DNA of 63,299 bases, from contig NZ_LFTY01000002.1 of assembly GCF_001078595.1 (NCBI RefSeq), positions 1,980,958 through 2,044,256 of the forward strand, written 5' to 3'. The position numbers and the translations under genes were made by a program. The number at the start of each line of letters is the position of its first letter. Positions within the stretch are counted from its first letter, which is position 1. The notes beneath the pieces were generated by a model. It was not told the DNA's origin. It saw nothing but the letters and a program-made list of their open reading frames with translations, and did not search any database. Shown piece by piece: positions 1 to 8,969 of this stretch. This stretch comes from Candidatus Rhodobacter oscarellae. GTDB taxonomy: Bacteria > Pseudomonadota > Alphaproteobacteria > Rhodobacterales > Rhodobacteraceae.

Positions 1-369
1 CAAGTCCTGGGCGCTGCGCCTTGCCGAGCGTCGTGGGAAGAGACGTGCCACCGTGGCCAGATCGAGGCGGCGCAGACGCTGGGGCTGTCGAACTGGCAAC
101 GGTTTCGCCTCGTGGTGTTCCCGCAGGCCTTCCGCACGATCCTGCCGCCTTTGGGGAATGACTTCGTGGCGATGGTGAAGGACAGCTCTCTGGTGTCGGT
201 GCTGGGGGTGACGGACATCACTCAGCTGGGCAAGGTGACGGCAGCGGGGAATTTTCGGTACTTTGAGACCTATAACGTGGTCGCGCTGATCTATCTGCTG
301 ATGACGGTGACGCTGTCATTGGCGCTGCGGCGGCTGGAGAGGCGCTTGCGGCAGGACGATCCGGCCTAG
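1..369 (+). CDS. Amino-acid ABC transporter permease, 3' fragment
   Basis: This is the C-terminal end of an inner-membrane permease of the HisM/GlnP type, which would form the channel of a polar amino-acid ABC importer. The frame shows [13 protein letters not shown], the EAA loop that contacts the ATPase, then a hydrophobic stretch and a charged tail, [11 protein letters not shown], before the TAG. The frame is open to the left edge of the window. The first 20 or so codons ([17 protein letters not shown]) do not look like the membrane segment expected just before the EAA loop, although reading is in phase afterwards. A sequencing or assembly error, or a local frameshift, close to the edge is possible. 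No partner gene lies downstream; a repeat element follows. Confidence 0.8.
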   Translation, partial: QVLGAAPCRASWEETCHRGQIEAAQTLGLSNWQRFRLVVFPQAFRTILPPLGNDFVAMVKDSSLVSVLGVTDITQLGKVTAAGNFRYFETYNVVALIYLLMTVTLSLALRRLERRLRQDDPA

Positions 370-957
370 CGACAGGTCTCGGGACGCATGGGATTGAATT
401 TCGCTTTTGACCTGGAGCGGGCATTAGCCTCCCGCCCCGGACTTGACCCGGGGCCCCTACGGTGACGCTCGCGCAACCTGGGCTGCGGCCGACCTGGAGG
501 TCGCTTGCGCATCAGTTCAATCAACGTCGACGTCTCTGGAAACCGAAATGTTTCAACGAGACGCGCGGTTGCAAATGCGGCCTCCTGGGGGAGGTCGGCC
601 GCAGCCCAGGCAAGCTGGGCGGTCGCTCTATGTAAGGCCCGCTGCGTCTGGTGTCGGCGAGCGTTGTTAGGGCGGTGCGCTTAAGGTCATAGGCCCGCTC
701 CAGGTCAAAACCACCGCCAGTCGGTTAAACCCCCTCCCAAGCACATGAACAAACCACCGCCCGGCACCCTCCGTCAAAACTAGGCCAGCCAGATCGATGC
801 TTCATAAAATCTCAACCGAATCGCCGAACAATAAAGGGCGGTTGGGAGAGGGATAATTAGGCGCGCTGCGCATTAACGAATTCTAAAGTTACGGCGAAGC
901 ATCTGGCGGTCTGTCACGACCGCGCCTAAGCTACCCAAAACACATAGGAGCCCGCCG
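370..957. other. Intergenic region with a repeat and the dcp leader
   Basis: This 588-base stretch has no convincing gene. Positions 405-710 are occupied by repeat M1. The remaining 711-957 is the leader of the M3 peptidase gene and is more AT-rich, with an AGGAG ribosome binding site at 946-950. The small open frame within the repeat (443-670) lacks a plausible ribosome binding site and is not preserved in the other copies. Confidence 0.6.
405..710 (+). repeat. Repeat family M, copy 1 (MITE-like)
   Basis: The element is 306 bp and bounded by perfect 18-bp terminal inverted repeats: TTTTGACCTGGAGCGGGC at 405-422 and its exact complement at 693-710. Inside are a CCCCGGACTTGACCCGGGG-type palindrome near 435-453 and a long imperfect inverted repeat. 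One arm (about 473-505) carries GGGCTGCGGCCGACCTGG and the other (about 580-612) carries GGAGGTCGGCCGCAGCCC, with a variable region of about 75 bases between. No obvious target-site duplication is visible. Related copies lie at about 8616-8906 (inverted), 17489-17836 and 45670-45976. Terminal inverted repeats with no coding capacity suggest a non-autonomous mobile element. Confidence 0.75.
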
Positions 958-2976
958 ATGAACCCGCTGCTTTCCGATTGGGATACGCCGTTTCAGATCG
1001 CCCCGTTCGATGCCATCGAGGATGATCACTTCGCTGCCGCGCTGGATGCGGCAATGGCGGCGGACCTGCGTGAGACGCAGGCCATTGCCGAGTATCCCGA
1101 GCCGGCGAGTTTCGCCAACACGATCGACGCGATAGAGCGCTCTGGCGCTCTTTTGGACCGCGTCGCCGGGGCGTTTTTTAACGTCGCGGGGGCCGACAGC
1201 AACCCTGCGCGCGAGGCGCTGATGCGGGAGTTCGCACCGAAATTCTCCACCCATGCCTCGGCGATCTACTCCAACGCCGCGCTCTTTGCGCGCATCCAGG
1301 CGCTGTGGGAGGCGCGCGCGACGCTTGGGCTGACGCCCGAGCAAGAGCGGGTGCTGATGCTGATCCGGCGGCGTTTTGTGCGCGAGGGTGCGCTGCTGCG
1401 CGGCGCAGAGGCAGAGCGCATGAAGGCGATAAAGTCCCGCCTGGCCGAGCTGGGCACGCAGTTCACCCAGAACCTGTTGGCGGATGAGCGGGACTGGCAC
1501 ATGGTGCTTTCGGAGACGGACTTGGAGGGCCTGCCGCAATTCCTGATCGACGCCGCGCGCGCCACCGGTGCCGAGAAAGGCGCCGACGGCCCGGTGATCA
1601 CCACCAGCCGTTCGCTGATGGAACCCTTCCTCAAATTCTCTCCCCGCCGCGACCTGCGCGAGAAGGCCTATCAGGCCTGGGCCGCCCGCGGCGCCAATGG
1701 CGGCGAGACCGACAACCGCGCCATCGCCGCCGAAATCCTCGCTCTGCGCGAGGAGCGTGCCGGGCTCTTGGGCTATGAGAGCTTCGCCGCTTTCAAGCTC
1801 GAGACCGAGATGGCCAAGACCCCAGAGGCGGTGGAGGACTTGCTGATGCAGGTCTGGGCGCCCGCCCGTGCCGCCGCAGAGGCCGACGGCACGGTGCTAA
1901 CCAAGCTCCTGCATGCCGATGGCATCAACGGCGCGCTGGAACGCTGGGACTGGCATTACTACTCCGAGAAGCGCCGCAAGGCCGAGCATGATTTCGACGA
2001 GGCCGAGCTCAAGCCCTACCTGCAGCTGGACCGCATGATCGAGGCGGCTTTTACCTGCGCCAACCGGCTCTTTGGGTTGGAGTTCGCGCCCACCGACGTG
2101 CCGTTGTATCACCCGGATGTGCGGGCCTGGGAGGTCAGGCGCAACGGTGAACATGTCGCGCTCTTTCTGGGGGATTACTTCGCGCGCGGCTCCAAGCGCT
2201 CCGGCGCCTGGTGCTCGGCGATGCGCAGCCAACAAAAACTGGCGGGCGACATCCGACCCATCGTGGTGAATGTCTGCAACTTCACCAAGCCCGCCGAGGG
2301 GCAGCCCGCGCTGATCGGCTATGGCGATGCGCGCACGCTGTTTCACGAGTTCGGCCACGCGCTGCACCAGATGCTGAGCGATGTGACCTATCCGCTGATC
2401 TCGGGGACTTCGGTGGCGCGCGACTTTGTGGAACTGCCGAGCCAGCTCTACGAGCATTGGCTGGAGGTGCCCGAGGTGCTGGCAGAGTTCGCCACTCATG
2501 TGGAGACCGGCGAGGCGATGCCAAAGGAGATGCTGGACAAGGTGCTGGCCGCGGCGACCTATGATATGGGCTTTCAGACGGTGGAGTATGTCGCCTCGGC
2601 CCTGGTGGACCTGAGGTTCCATACCGGCGCCGCACCGGGGGATCCGATGGCGCGCCAAGCGGAGATCTTGCAAGAAATCGGCCTGCCCCACGCCATCGGC
2701 ATGCGCCATGCGAGCCCACATTTCGCACATGTCTTCGCGGGCGATGGCTATTCCAGCGGCTATTACAGCTACATGTGGTCAGAGGTGATGGACGCCGACG
2801 CATTCGAAGCCTTCAAGGAGGCCGGCGGCGCATTTGACACCGGGATGGCGAAGAAGCTGGAGCAGCATATTCTCTCCGTTGGCGGGTCCGAAGAGGCGGA
2901 TGTGCTCTACACCAAGTTCCGTGGCAAAATGCCGGGGGTCGAGGCGCTGCTGAAGGGGCGCGGGCTGGCGGCATAG
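958..2976 (+). CDS. dcp: M3 family zinc oligopeptidase (peptidyl-dipeptidase Dcp-like)
   Basis: A 672-residue metallopeptidase of the thimet/oligopeptidase family, expected to clip dipeptides or short peptides in the cytoplasm or periplasm. The zinc site is clear: HEFGH at residues 463-467 provides two histidine ligands and the catalytic Glu, and Glu492 in FVELPSQ is the third ligand. The opening (MNPLLSDWDTPFQIAPFDAI) matches the start of Dcp rather than oligopeptidase A. No signal peptide is seen. AGGAG lies eight bases before the ATG and supports this start. The gene stands alone, with repeat M1 upstream and repeat A downstream. Dcp and PrlC share the same active site, so the subfamily call is less certain than the family. 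Confidence 0.9.
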   Translation: MNPLLSDWDTPFQIAPFDAIEDDHFAAALDAAMAADLRETQAIAEYPEPASFANTIDAIERSGALLDRVAGAFFNVAGADSNPAREALMREFAPKFSTHASAIYSNAALFARIQALWEARATLGLTPEQERVLMLIRRRFVREGALLRGAEAERMKAIKSRLAELGTQFTQNLLADERDWHMVLSETDLEGLPQFLIDAARATGAEKGADGPVITTSRSLMEPFLKFSPRRDLREKAYQAWAARGANGGETDNRAIAAEILALREERAGLLGYESFAAFKLETEMAKTPEAVEDLLMQVWAPARAAAEADGTVLTKLLHADGINGALERWDWHYYSEKRRKAEHDFDEAELKPYLQLDRMIEAAFTCANRLFGLEFAPTDVPLYHPDVRAWEVRRNGEHVALFLGDYFARGSKRSGAWCSAMRSQQKLAGDIRPIVVNVCNFTKPAEGQPALIGYGDARTLFHEFGHALHQMLSDVTYPLISGTSVARDFVELPSQLYEHWLEVPEVLAEFATHVETGEAMPKEMLDKVLAAATYDMGFQTVEYVASALVDLRFHTGAAPGDPMARQAEILQEIGLPHAIGMRHASPHFAHVFAGDGYSSGYYSYMWSEVMDADAFEAFKEAGGAFDTGMAKKLEQHILSVGGSEEADVLYTKFRGKMPGVEALLKGRGLAA

Positions 2977-3624
2977 CAGGGCCGGCGGGGTGGCGCGCGC
3001 GTGAAATGAGCGCCTCCTCGCGCGCCTGCGGGCACTCCTCGGCGCGCGGAATTGCAGCAAACCCGCAAAAAGGTGAATGTTGCAGACGCTCCCGCGGGTT
3101 TTGAGGCGTTAGGAATATCTTAGGGCGACTCGCCACATAATAAGGGTGGGAGGATGGGGGTTTAACCTATCCTCAAACGCAACCCTCCCGCCGCCCAGGC
3201 AGCATGCCCGGGCCGAGATTGAGAATTCGTTAATCTGATCACGATGTGTTTCAAAACGACAATGGCGCGTGAACACCGTATCTCGTCGAAACCTTGTCAC
3301 TAAAACGTTTCGCATGAAGGCCTGGGTCAGGTTGATTGCGATCCGCTGGAGGGCGGAATGATCGGCGGCGCCGCCACGAGCGTTCCTTGCTCGCCTGGTC
3401 ATAGAGCATCGCTTGGCCGACACGAGGCCGCGATTGCAGTGCCGGAACGCCACATGGGCGTCTCTGGACACATAATCGCGTTCGGGGCGGCAGGCGATGC
3501 CGTTGAACAAGAAACTGCTCAGGGTCGTGAATGCGCGGGGTGCTAATCCCGCGCGGTTGAAGCGCTTCGCCAAGGGTTTTAACGCAATTCGGTTAGGGCA
3601 AAATTAACCAACCGTGCGCTGGTC
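2977..3624. other. Intergenic region between dcp and capA-like gene
   Basis: This is the space between the convergent dcp and capA-like genes. From about 3107 to 3619 it holds repeat element A, which has a second copy at 37875-38197. The part before 3107 is GC-rich and shows nothing I can name. Open frames across it have no ribosome binding sites or family resemblance. Confidence 0.6.
3107..3619 (-). repeat. Intergenic element A (paralogous to 37875-38197)
   Basis: Blocks conserved with the second copy occur in the same order. They include CGACTCG followed by ATAATAAGGG and a GGGAGGA G-rich run (3127-3160), CCCGCC.CCCAGGCA, GATTCGTTAA-like plus TGATCAC, GTCGGCGGCGCCGCC (about 3363-3377), then AATGCGCGG.GTGC.AATCCCGCGCG with GAAGCGCTTCG (3525-3570) and ACCGTGCGC at the end. 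Here the middle is about 190 bp longer. The GCGCGGG...CCCGCGC block can form a hairpin. The element ends five bases after the stop codon of the minus-strand capA-like gene, so it may be part of that gene's 3' UTR. The minus strand is given on that inference only. Confidence 0.55.
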
Positions 3625-4809
3625 CTACATCAGATCTGGCAGATCGCATTCCAGGCTGCGCTCTATCCGGCAGTATTGTGCGCGGGCGCGCGGCGGGTAT
3701 GGCCCGCCAAAGCACATCAAGCCGCGCGGCGCCTCGGGGCGCGTCACAGCGAATGCCGCCGCGCGGTCCCCCACCGAGCTTCGGCTCAGCCGGTTCAGAT
3801 GCCGTATCGTCGCGGCGGCGCGCGATGCGGGGGGGCGCCGCGGTTTGAGATGCACGCCCTTCAGCGGGACCGCCTCTAACGCGTTCAGATGCGCCGCTCC
3901 GTCCGTGATCGAGAAATAGGCCTTCCCCATCAAGCCATAGTCGCTGCCCAGACCGGCGCCATCCTTGCCCGCGCCGCCGATGAACAAGAAGTTGCCGAGC
4001 GAATAGAAGATCGCCGCGCTCTTTTCTGGGATCGCCTCGACGGCGCGCACCACATGCGGGTGATGGCCCAGCACCAGATGCACCCCGGCCTCGTCCACGG
4101 CGCGCCGGAACAGCGCCGCCTGCCCGGAATTCAAAGAGGTGGCGTTCTCGGTCCCGTAATGCACGGACAGGATCTTGAGGTCAGCCTTCGCAGATTTCAA
4201 ACCAGCGAGCACCTTGTCGTAATGCCCGCGCGAAAACAGATAGGCCATGCCGACGCGATCCTCGCGCGGGGCATAGCTGCCGCTGCCAAAGCTCAGCGAG
4301 GACATCGCCACCCGCACCCCCTTCACGGTGGCGATCTTGGGCGCAAAGGCGTCCTCGCCGCGACCGATGCCGGCATAAAGCAGCGGGCGCGTGGGGCGGT
4401 CCTCGCCGTCGAAGAAATCAAGCGTGGCGCTAAGCCCCGATCGGCCGTGATCGAAGGCGTGGTTATTCGCCAGGCCAAAGGCGTTCACGCCCAGGCGGAT
4501 GAGGTGGCGGAACTGATCGGGGTGGCTGCGGAAAACAAAGGTCTTGCCCTGGCGGGCGCCGTCGCGCTCGGCCACCACGGTTTCGACATTCACAAAGTTG
4601 ATATCGCCGTCCCACTCTGTCGCCAGAAGCTCGGTGAGATCCGTCAGGCGGTGCGTTCCGAATTTGCGCACCCTGTCGGGCAGCGGGGTCTCGCGCGAGC
4701 GCGCAAAATTCACGTCGCCGCCAAAGGTCAGCACGATTTCCTGCGCGGACACAGCACAGGCTGACAGCGCGACAAGCAGCGCCGCGCCTAGTTGCAGACA
4801 TCTCGGCAT
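3625..4809 (-). CDS. CapA-family metallophosphatase-like protein, exported
   Basis: A 394-residue protein of the CapA/PGA_cap family, a metallophosphatase-like fold associated with polyglutamate capsule and cell-envelope functions. A signal peptide (MPRCLQLGAALLVALSACAVSA) precedes FGGDVNFAR, NFVNVETVV, LANNHAFDHG, LGHHPHVVR and YSLGNFLF, the usual motif order. The start was chosen at 4809, nine codons inside the longest frame, because GGAGAAGGG lies about ten bases upstream and the signal peptide begins there. It is the last gene of an operon with a second CapA-like gene and an L,D-transpeptidase, which points to an envelope role. The C-terminus (about 80 residues) is basic and poorly conserved. 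The exact substrate cannot be read from the sequence. Confidence 0.8.
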   Translation of the reverse strand: MPRCLQLGAALLVALSACAVSAQEIVLTFGGDVNFARSRETPLPDRVRKFGTHRLTDLTELLATEWDGDINFVNVETVVAERDGARQGKTFVFRSHPDQFRHLIRLGVNAFGLANNHAFDHGRSGLSATLDFFDGEDRPTRPLLYAGIGRGEDAFAPKIATVKGVRVAMSSLSFGSGSYAPREDRVGMAYLFSRGHYDKVLAGLKSAKADLKILSVHYGTENATSLNSGQAALFRRAVDEAGVHLVLGHHPHVVRAVEAIPEKSAAIFYSLGNFLFIGGAGKDGAGLGSDYGLMGKAYFSITDGAAHLNALEAVPLKGVHLKPRRPPASRAAATIRHLNRLSRSSVGDRAAAFAVTRPEAPRGLMCFGGPYPPRARAQYCRIERSLECDLPDLM

Positions 4810-4884
4810 AAATTGCCGCCCTTCTCCCAGTGCCACCAGACTAGGGGTCGCGGGCGCGGCTGCAAACGATTCGCTTGGGCTAAG

Positions 4885-6105
4885 TCATTGAAGCGCCACA
4901 AGTGTGGCATCTGAGGCATTGCAGGCCACGCGCACGCGGATGCCGTTGGGCGGCCAATGCCGCGTCACCAGCCGCAGCGCGTCGCGCGCGCTGCCGGCGG
5001 GCTCCGCCGCGGTCACCGCCTGCAACTCAGGCCCCAGCGCGGTGCGGTTCATGATCACCGGCACCCAGCCGGAATTGGCAATCACCAGTTTAGAGCGCAG
5101 CGCAGAGGCCAGGTTTTTAGGCGGTCGCGGGCGGCAAAGCTCCAGCCAGGCCAGCCCGCCAGTGCGCCGCGACAGCGAGACCTGCCCGGACACGAAGTTA
5201 CCGGTGGAATAGATCACCAGGCCCTGGCTACCGTCGCTGCGGCGCACATATTCCCAGGGCTGCACCACATGCGGATGGGTGCCGATGACCGCCGTCGCGC
5301 CCGCGCCGACGAGATCGCGCGCCAGGGCGCGCTGCCGCGCGTTTGGGCTGTGCTGGTACTCAAACCCCCAATGCGGCGTGACGATCACGCCCGCCACATC
5401 CGACCGCCCGGCATTGCGCGCCACCAGCGTCAAAAGCGCCTCGCGGTCCTCAAAGCACATCAGCACCTGATTGTTGGGGTCGCGCAGCCCGTTGGTCGAG
5501 TAGCTGCAGGCGATCCACGCGATCCGCCCCAGCCGCGACGGCGTGTAGGCGACAAAGCTGCGGGCCTCGCCGGTCTTGACCGTGCCGAAATACCGCAGCC
5601 GGGCCGCCCGCAAGCTGTCAATCGTGCGGTCCGCCCCCAGCACGCCGCGATCCATCGAGTGGTTATTCGCCGTGGAGACAAGATTGACGCCCGCGCGCAT
5701 CAGGTCCGTGATCACCCGCGGATGGTAGTTGAACTGCGGGAAGGACGAATAGACACGGTCGTCAAACACCGGCCCCGGATCGCGCGTGTTATTGCCACCG
5801 CGGGTCACGCCCGGGGCGACGGGCCCCTCAAGGTTGGCATAGGCGATGTCGGCGGCCCGAAAGATCGGCGCCACCGCCCGCCAGATCGCGTAAAACCCGT
5901 CGGGGTCAGAATAGCCGCGCCGCTGCAGCGGGCGATGCAACAGCACATCGCCCACGGCGGCGATCTTCACCCGCGCCGAACCGATGCAGCTGTTCAAGGG
6001 CGGCGCCTTGTGCTGCACCACCGCCGTGCAGACCGGGCCCGCAAGCGCGCCCAGAGGCAACAGCGCCGCCAGGCTCAGAAGAACGCCCTGTGCGAGTGCC
6101 CTCAC
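4885..6105 (-). CDS. CapA-family metallophosphatase-like protein, exported (second copy)
   Basis: A 406-residue CapA-family protein with a signal peptide (MRALAQGVLLSLAALLPLGALA). Motifs are AAVGDVLLHRPLQR, YANLEGPVAPG, TANNHSMDRG, GTHPHVVQ and YSTGNFVS. It differs greatly from the neighbouring CapA-like protein outside these motifs, so this is not a recent duplication. The GTG start overlaps the TGA of the L,D-transpeptidase gene (GTGA), implying translational coupling. The downstream CapA-like gene begins 75 bases later. It is presumably periplasmic. Two CapA-like proteins with a peptidoglycan transpeptidase suggest joint action on an envelope polymer, but that is inference. Confidence 0.8.
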   Translation of the reverse strand: MRALAQGVLLSLAALLPLGALAGPVCTAVVQHKAPPLNSCIGSARVKIAAVGDVLLHRPLQRRGYSDPDGFYAIWRAVAPIFRAADIAYANLEGPVAPGVTRGGNNTRDPGPVFDDRVYSSFPQFNYHPRVITDLMRAGVNLVSTANNHSMDRGVLGADRTIDSLRAARLRYFGTVKTGEARSFVAYTPSRLGRIAWIACSYSTNGLRDPNNQVLMCFEDREALLTLVARNAGRSDVAGVIVTPHWGFEYQHSPNARQRALARDLVGAGATAVIGTHPHVVQPWEYVRRSDGSQGLVIYSTGNFVSGQVSLSRRTGGLAWLELCRPRPPKNLASALRSKLVIANSGWVPVIMNRTALGPELQAVTAAEPAGSARDALRLVTRHWPPNGIRVRVACNASDATLVALQ

Positions 6106-6917
6106 GTATCATCCCGGAAGAAAACGAACAGCGCCGAATAGCCCGGCTTGGTCAGCCGCTCACCTGCGGCGCTGTACAGGAACGAGCCGTCGCGAACATA
6201 GCCCCAGCGCGCCTTGCGGCTCGGACCGGGTTCAGAGGTGAAGTAGCGCGGCACCTCGGACCACAAAGGCGAGCCCTCGCCCGGGCGCCCCTGGCCGTGA
6301 AACATCTCCCAGATCTTATCCGCATTGCCCTGCCGCATCCGCACGCAGCCATGGCTGTCGGCGCGCCCAAGCAGGCGGTACTTGCTGGAGGTCGTGCCGT
6401 GCATAGCCACGCCAGAGATCCGCCCGCTGCCGTAATGCAGATCAATATAGATCGAGTTATACATGCCGGGGCTGCCCCAGCCCCGCCGGTGCCGCGTCTT
6501 GCGCTCGTCCACATTGAAGATGCCCAGGGGCGTCGGCCCCGAACGCCTATCGCCCTTATAGTGGCGCCCCGTTGACACCGGCCAGGAATAGTCAGGCGCG
6601 CCGGTCACGCCCTTCTTCTCCCAGTATTTCTCGTCCCAGATTGCGACGCCCCAGCCATCGCCCCGCCGCTCTAGCACCCACATCTTCTGCCCGCCCGATG
6701 AGCGCGTCGACGTATTCACATAGACCGCATGGCTATAGGCCGGATCGATCTGGCTGGGCGCGATATAGGCCACTTTGGGGTTGAGCGCGCCGGGCTTGGC
6801 CAGGCCCTCAAGGTAACCAATGCCATGGCCCTTGGCATCCAGCGCCCGTCCCATGTTCGGTAGCAGCAGAGCAGCAGCGCCCGAACCCAACAGAAATTCA
6901 CGTCTTAAAAGATCCAT
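6102..6917 (-). CDS. L,D-transpeptidase (YkuD domain), exported
   Basis: A 271-residue exported protein. The N-terminus (MDLLRREFLLGSGAAALLLP) carries an RREFLLG twin-arginine-like signal. The YkuD catalytic signature is present: HGTTSSKYRLLG, then SHGCVRM with the nucleophile at Cys191. Such enzymes form 3-3 cross-links in peptidoglycan or attach proteins to it. The start at 6917 was chosen because GGAGAT lies just upstream and the signal begins there; the longer frame to 7148 adds non-homologous sequence. It is the first gene of the operon with the two CapA-like genes, and its stop overlaps the next start. Confidence 0.85.
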   Translation of the reverse strand: MDLLRREFLLGSGAAALLLPNMGRALDAKGHGIGYLEGLAKPGALNPKVAYIAPSQIDPAYSHAVYVNTSTRSSGGQKMWVLERRGDGWGVAIWDEKYWEKKGVTGAPDYSWPVSTGRHYKGDRRSGPTPLGIFNVDERKTRHRRGWGSPGMYNSIYIDLHYGSGRISGVAMHGTTSSKYRLLGRADSHGCVRMRQGNADKIWEMFHGQGRPGEGSPLWSEVPRYFTSEPGPSRKARWGYVRDGSFLYSAAGERLTKPGYSALFVFFRDDT

Positions 6918-7273
6918 CCCTATCTCCAAGCCAGTGCGCTTCTTTGCATGGGTCCGCCGCAGTTCTGGCGGCGCTGCAATGAAGCCTGGCCAGCCTCCCA
7001 ATTTCATCCAGAATAATATCCCTGCGCCCAGGTTATCACCGCGTGCGGCTTTGGCCAGTAATTTTGCGCCCGGGCGCGCGGGATCTGATTTGGGTTGCGC
7101 GTTTCGCCCTGGTTGCGCCGTGGTTGCGCCGTGCCGGCGCCCACCCATTTTTAGGTTCCTCGCAACTCTCTAATTTTGCGTTAAAATTTTACCCGCCGGG
7201 TCAATCCGCCGCAGCCGCTTGCCGCAATCAAACCAGCATCGGCGCGCCAAGCGCGCACGCCTGCCTGCCTGCC
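6918..7273. other. Intergenic region upstream of the L,D-transpeptidase operon
   Basis: These 356 bases lie between the 3' end of the glycerate kinase gene and the L,D-transpeptidase start, so they should contain the operon promoter. GGTTGCGCCGT occurs twice in tandem at 7111-7132, with a partial third copy at about 7093. An AT-rich patch (GCGTTAAAATTTTACC, about 7178-7193) is the only promoter-like sequence. No gene is seen. Confidence 0.4.
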
Positions 7274-8539
7274 CTAGCCCTCGATCCAAATCGCTCGGAA
7301 GTCATTAACATTCGTGCCCGTCGGCCCCGGCACAAAGAGGTCCCCCAGGGCGTCAAACGCGCCCCAGGCGTCGTGCCGCGCCAAGAGCGCCGCCGGATCC
7401 CGGCCCGTGCTGCGCAGCCGCGCCGCGCTGCCGCCATCGGCAAACGCGCCCGCATTGTCCTCGGAGCCGTCGATCCCGTCGCTATCCGCCGCCAGCGCGG
7501 TGATCCCCGCCGCGCCCTCGATGGCCTGCGCGAAGGACAAAAGGAACTCGGTGTTGCGCCCGCCGCGCCCGCCTTCGCGGCCCAGGCTGACCGTTGTCTC
7601 GCCGCCCGAGAGCAGGAGGATCGGCGCCTTGAAGGGCCGCCCGCGCGTGGCGATCTGGCGCGCAATGGCGCCGTGCATCTTGCCTATCTCGCGCGCCTCG
7701 CCCTCGATCGCGTCCGATAGGATCACCGACGGGATGCCCTTGGCCTCAGCGGCGGTGGAGGCGGCCTCCAGCGACAGGCTGGCCGAGGCGATCACCCGCG
7801 TCTGCAGCCGCGCGAACACCGGGTCCTGCGGATGCGGCGGCGCGGCGGCCTGGATCGCCGTCATGACCGGCGCGGGCAGCGCGATGCGATAGGTCTCGAT
7901 CAGCGCCAGCGCCTCCTGCGGCGTGACCGCATCCGGCACCGTGGGCCCGGACGCCACCTGCGCCGGGTCATCGCCCGGCACGTCCGAGACCACCAGGCTG
8001 ACGACCTGCGCAGGATACGCCGCCGCGGCCAGCCGCCCGCCCTTGATCCGGCTCACCTGCTTGCGGATCGCGTTCATCACCGAGATCGGCGCGCCCGAGG
8101 CCAGCAGCGCCTGGTTCAAGGCGGCCTCATCCGCCAGCCCCAGCCCGTCCGGCGGCGCTGGCAGCAGCGCCGAGCCGCCGCCGCAGATCAGCGCGACGAC
8201 TAGGTCCTCCGGGCCAAGGCCTGAGACCGTTTGCAAGAGCCGCTCCGCCGCGGCCAACCCCGCCGCGTCCGGGACCGGATGCGCGGCCTCCAACACCTCG
8301 ATCTCCTTGCACGCCGCGCCGTAACCGTAGCGGGTGACCACCAGGCCGGAATAAGCCCCCGGCCAATGCGCCTCGAACGCCTGCGCCATCTGCGCCGCGC
8401 CCTTGCCCGCACCGATCACAACCGTCCGCCCCTTTGGGGCCGGCGGCAGGTGCTGCGGGAGAATCGCCATGGGATCGGCCGCGGCAACCGCAGCATCGAA
8501 GAGCTCGGCCAAGAGGGCCTTCTTGGTGGGGTCAATCAT
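7274..8539 (-). CDS. Glycerate 2-kinase (MOFRL/GckA family)
   Basis: A 421-residue cytosolic kinase that should phosphorylate D-glycerate to 2-phosphoglycerate, as used in glyoxylate, serine-cycle or hydroxypyruvate metabolism. Family features seen are [50 protein letters not shown] (conserved Lys), [19 protein letters not shown] and the C-terminal [15 protein letters not shown] and PTGTNVND of the MOFRL domain. The ATG at 8539 begins the conserved N-terminus. The frame stays open upstream only because it runs into repeat M2, so that extension is rejected. The ribosome binding site is weak. Related names are TtuD and GckA. Confidence 0.88.
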   Translation of the reverse strand: MIDPTKKALLAELFDAAVAAADPMAILPQHLPPAPKGRTVVIGAGKGAAQMAQAFEAHWPGAYSGLVVTRYGYGAACKEIEVLEAAHPVPDAAGLAAAERLLQTVSGLGPEDLVVALICGGGSALLPAPPDGLGLADEAALNQALLASGAPISVMNAIRKQVSRIKGGRLAAAAYPAQVVSLVVSDVPGDDPAQVASGPTVPDAVTPQEALALIETYRIALPAPVMTAIQAAAPPHPQDPVFARLQTRVIASASLSLEAASTAAEAKGIPSVILSDAIEGEAREIGKMHGAIARQIATRGRPFKAPILLLSGGETTVSLGREGGRGGRNTEFLLSFAQAIEGAAGITALAADSDGIDGSEDNAGAFADGGSAARLRSTGRDPAALLARHDAWGAFDALGDLFVPGPTGTNVNDFRAIWIEG

Positions 8540-8969
8540 GGCGGACAGTCTGTCCGGATGGCACCCGGATGCAACATGAATTTGGTACATCGGAGAGCTC
8601 GGTCTTGGGCTGGTGTGAGCGTTGAACATCAAGCGCACCGCCCTGGCAACATATGCCGGCACCAGATGCCACGGAACCCAAGCGGCGCAACCGCCCGAGC
8701 TTGCCTCGGGCAGCGGCCGACCTCCCCCAGGAGGCCGCTTTTGCAACGTTGCAACTCATTGGAACGCAGGCGCTTTCAGAAATCGCTCGCAACACAGTAC
8801 CGCCGCGCAGGCGACCTCCAGGTCGGCCGCTGCCCAGGTTGCGCTTGGTTCAAGGCGGAGGCCCCGGGTCAAGCCCGGGACGGGTTTCTAATGACCGCTC
8901 CAAACCAATTGCCGCCTTTCTTCGCCCCGCCCTTTGACCTCACCGCGAGAATCGCCCAACACTCGCGCC
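8540..8969. other. Divergent intergenic region with repeat M2
   Basis: This region separates the divergent glycerate kinase and dioxygenase genes. The repeat M2 fills about 8616-8906, leaving about 75 and 60 bases next to each start for promoters. Any shared regulatory region is therefore split by the repeat. No other gene is evident. Confidence 0.5.
8616..8906 (-). repeat. Repeat family M, copy 2 (inverted)
   Basis: Read on the minus strand this matches copy 1 in order: TTTGGAGCGGTCATTAG, a CCCGGGCTTGACCCGGG-like palindrome (near 8863-8882), the GCGGCCGACCTGGAGGTCGC arm (about 8814-8833), a variable loop, the GGAGGTCGGCCGCTGCCC arm (about 8708-8733), and GGCGGTGCGCTTGA. The outer end near 8616-8625 keeps only part of the terminal inverted repeat. 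It sits between two divergently transcribed genes, unlike copies 3 and 4. Confidence 0.7.

Noticed and set aside
443-670. Short coding frame inside repeat M1
   Set aside because: It is not conserved as a frame in the other three copies and has no ribosome binding site; the repeat is better seen as non-coding.
3109-3573. A 154-codon minus-strand frame across element A
   Set aside because: The paralogous copy at 37875-38197 does not keep this frame, so the conservation is not at the protein level.
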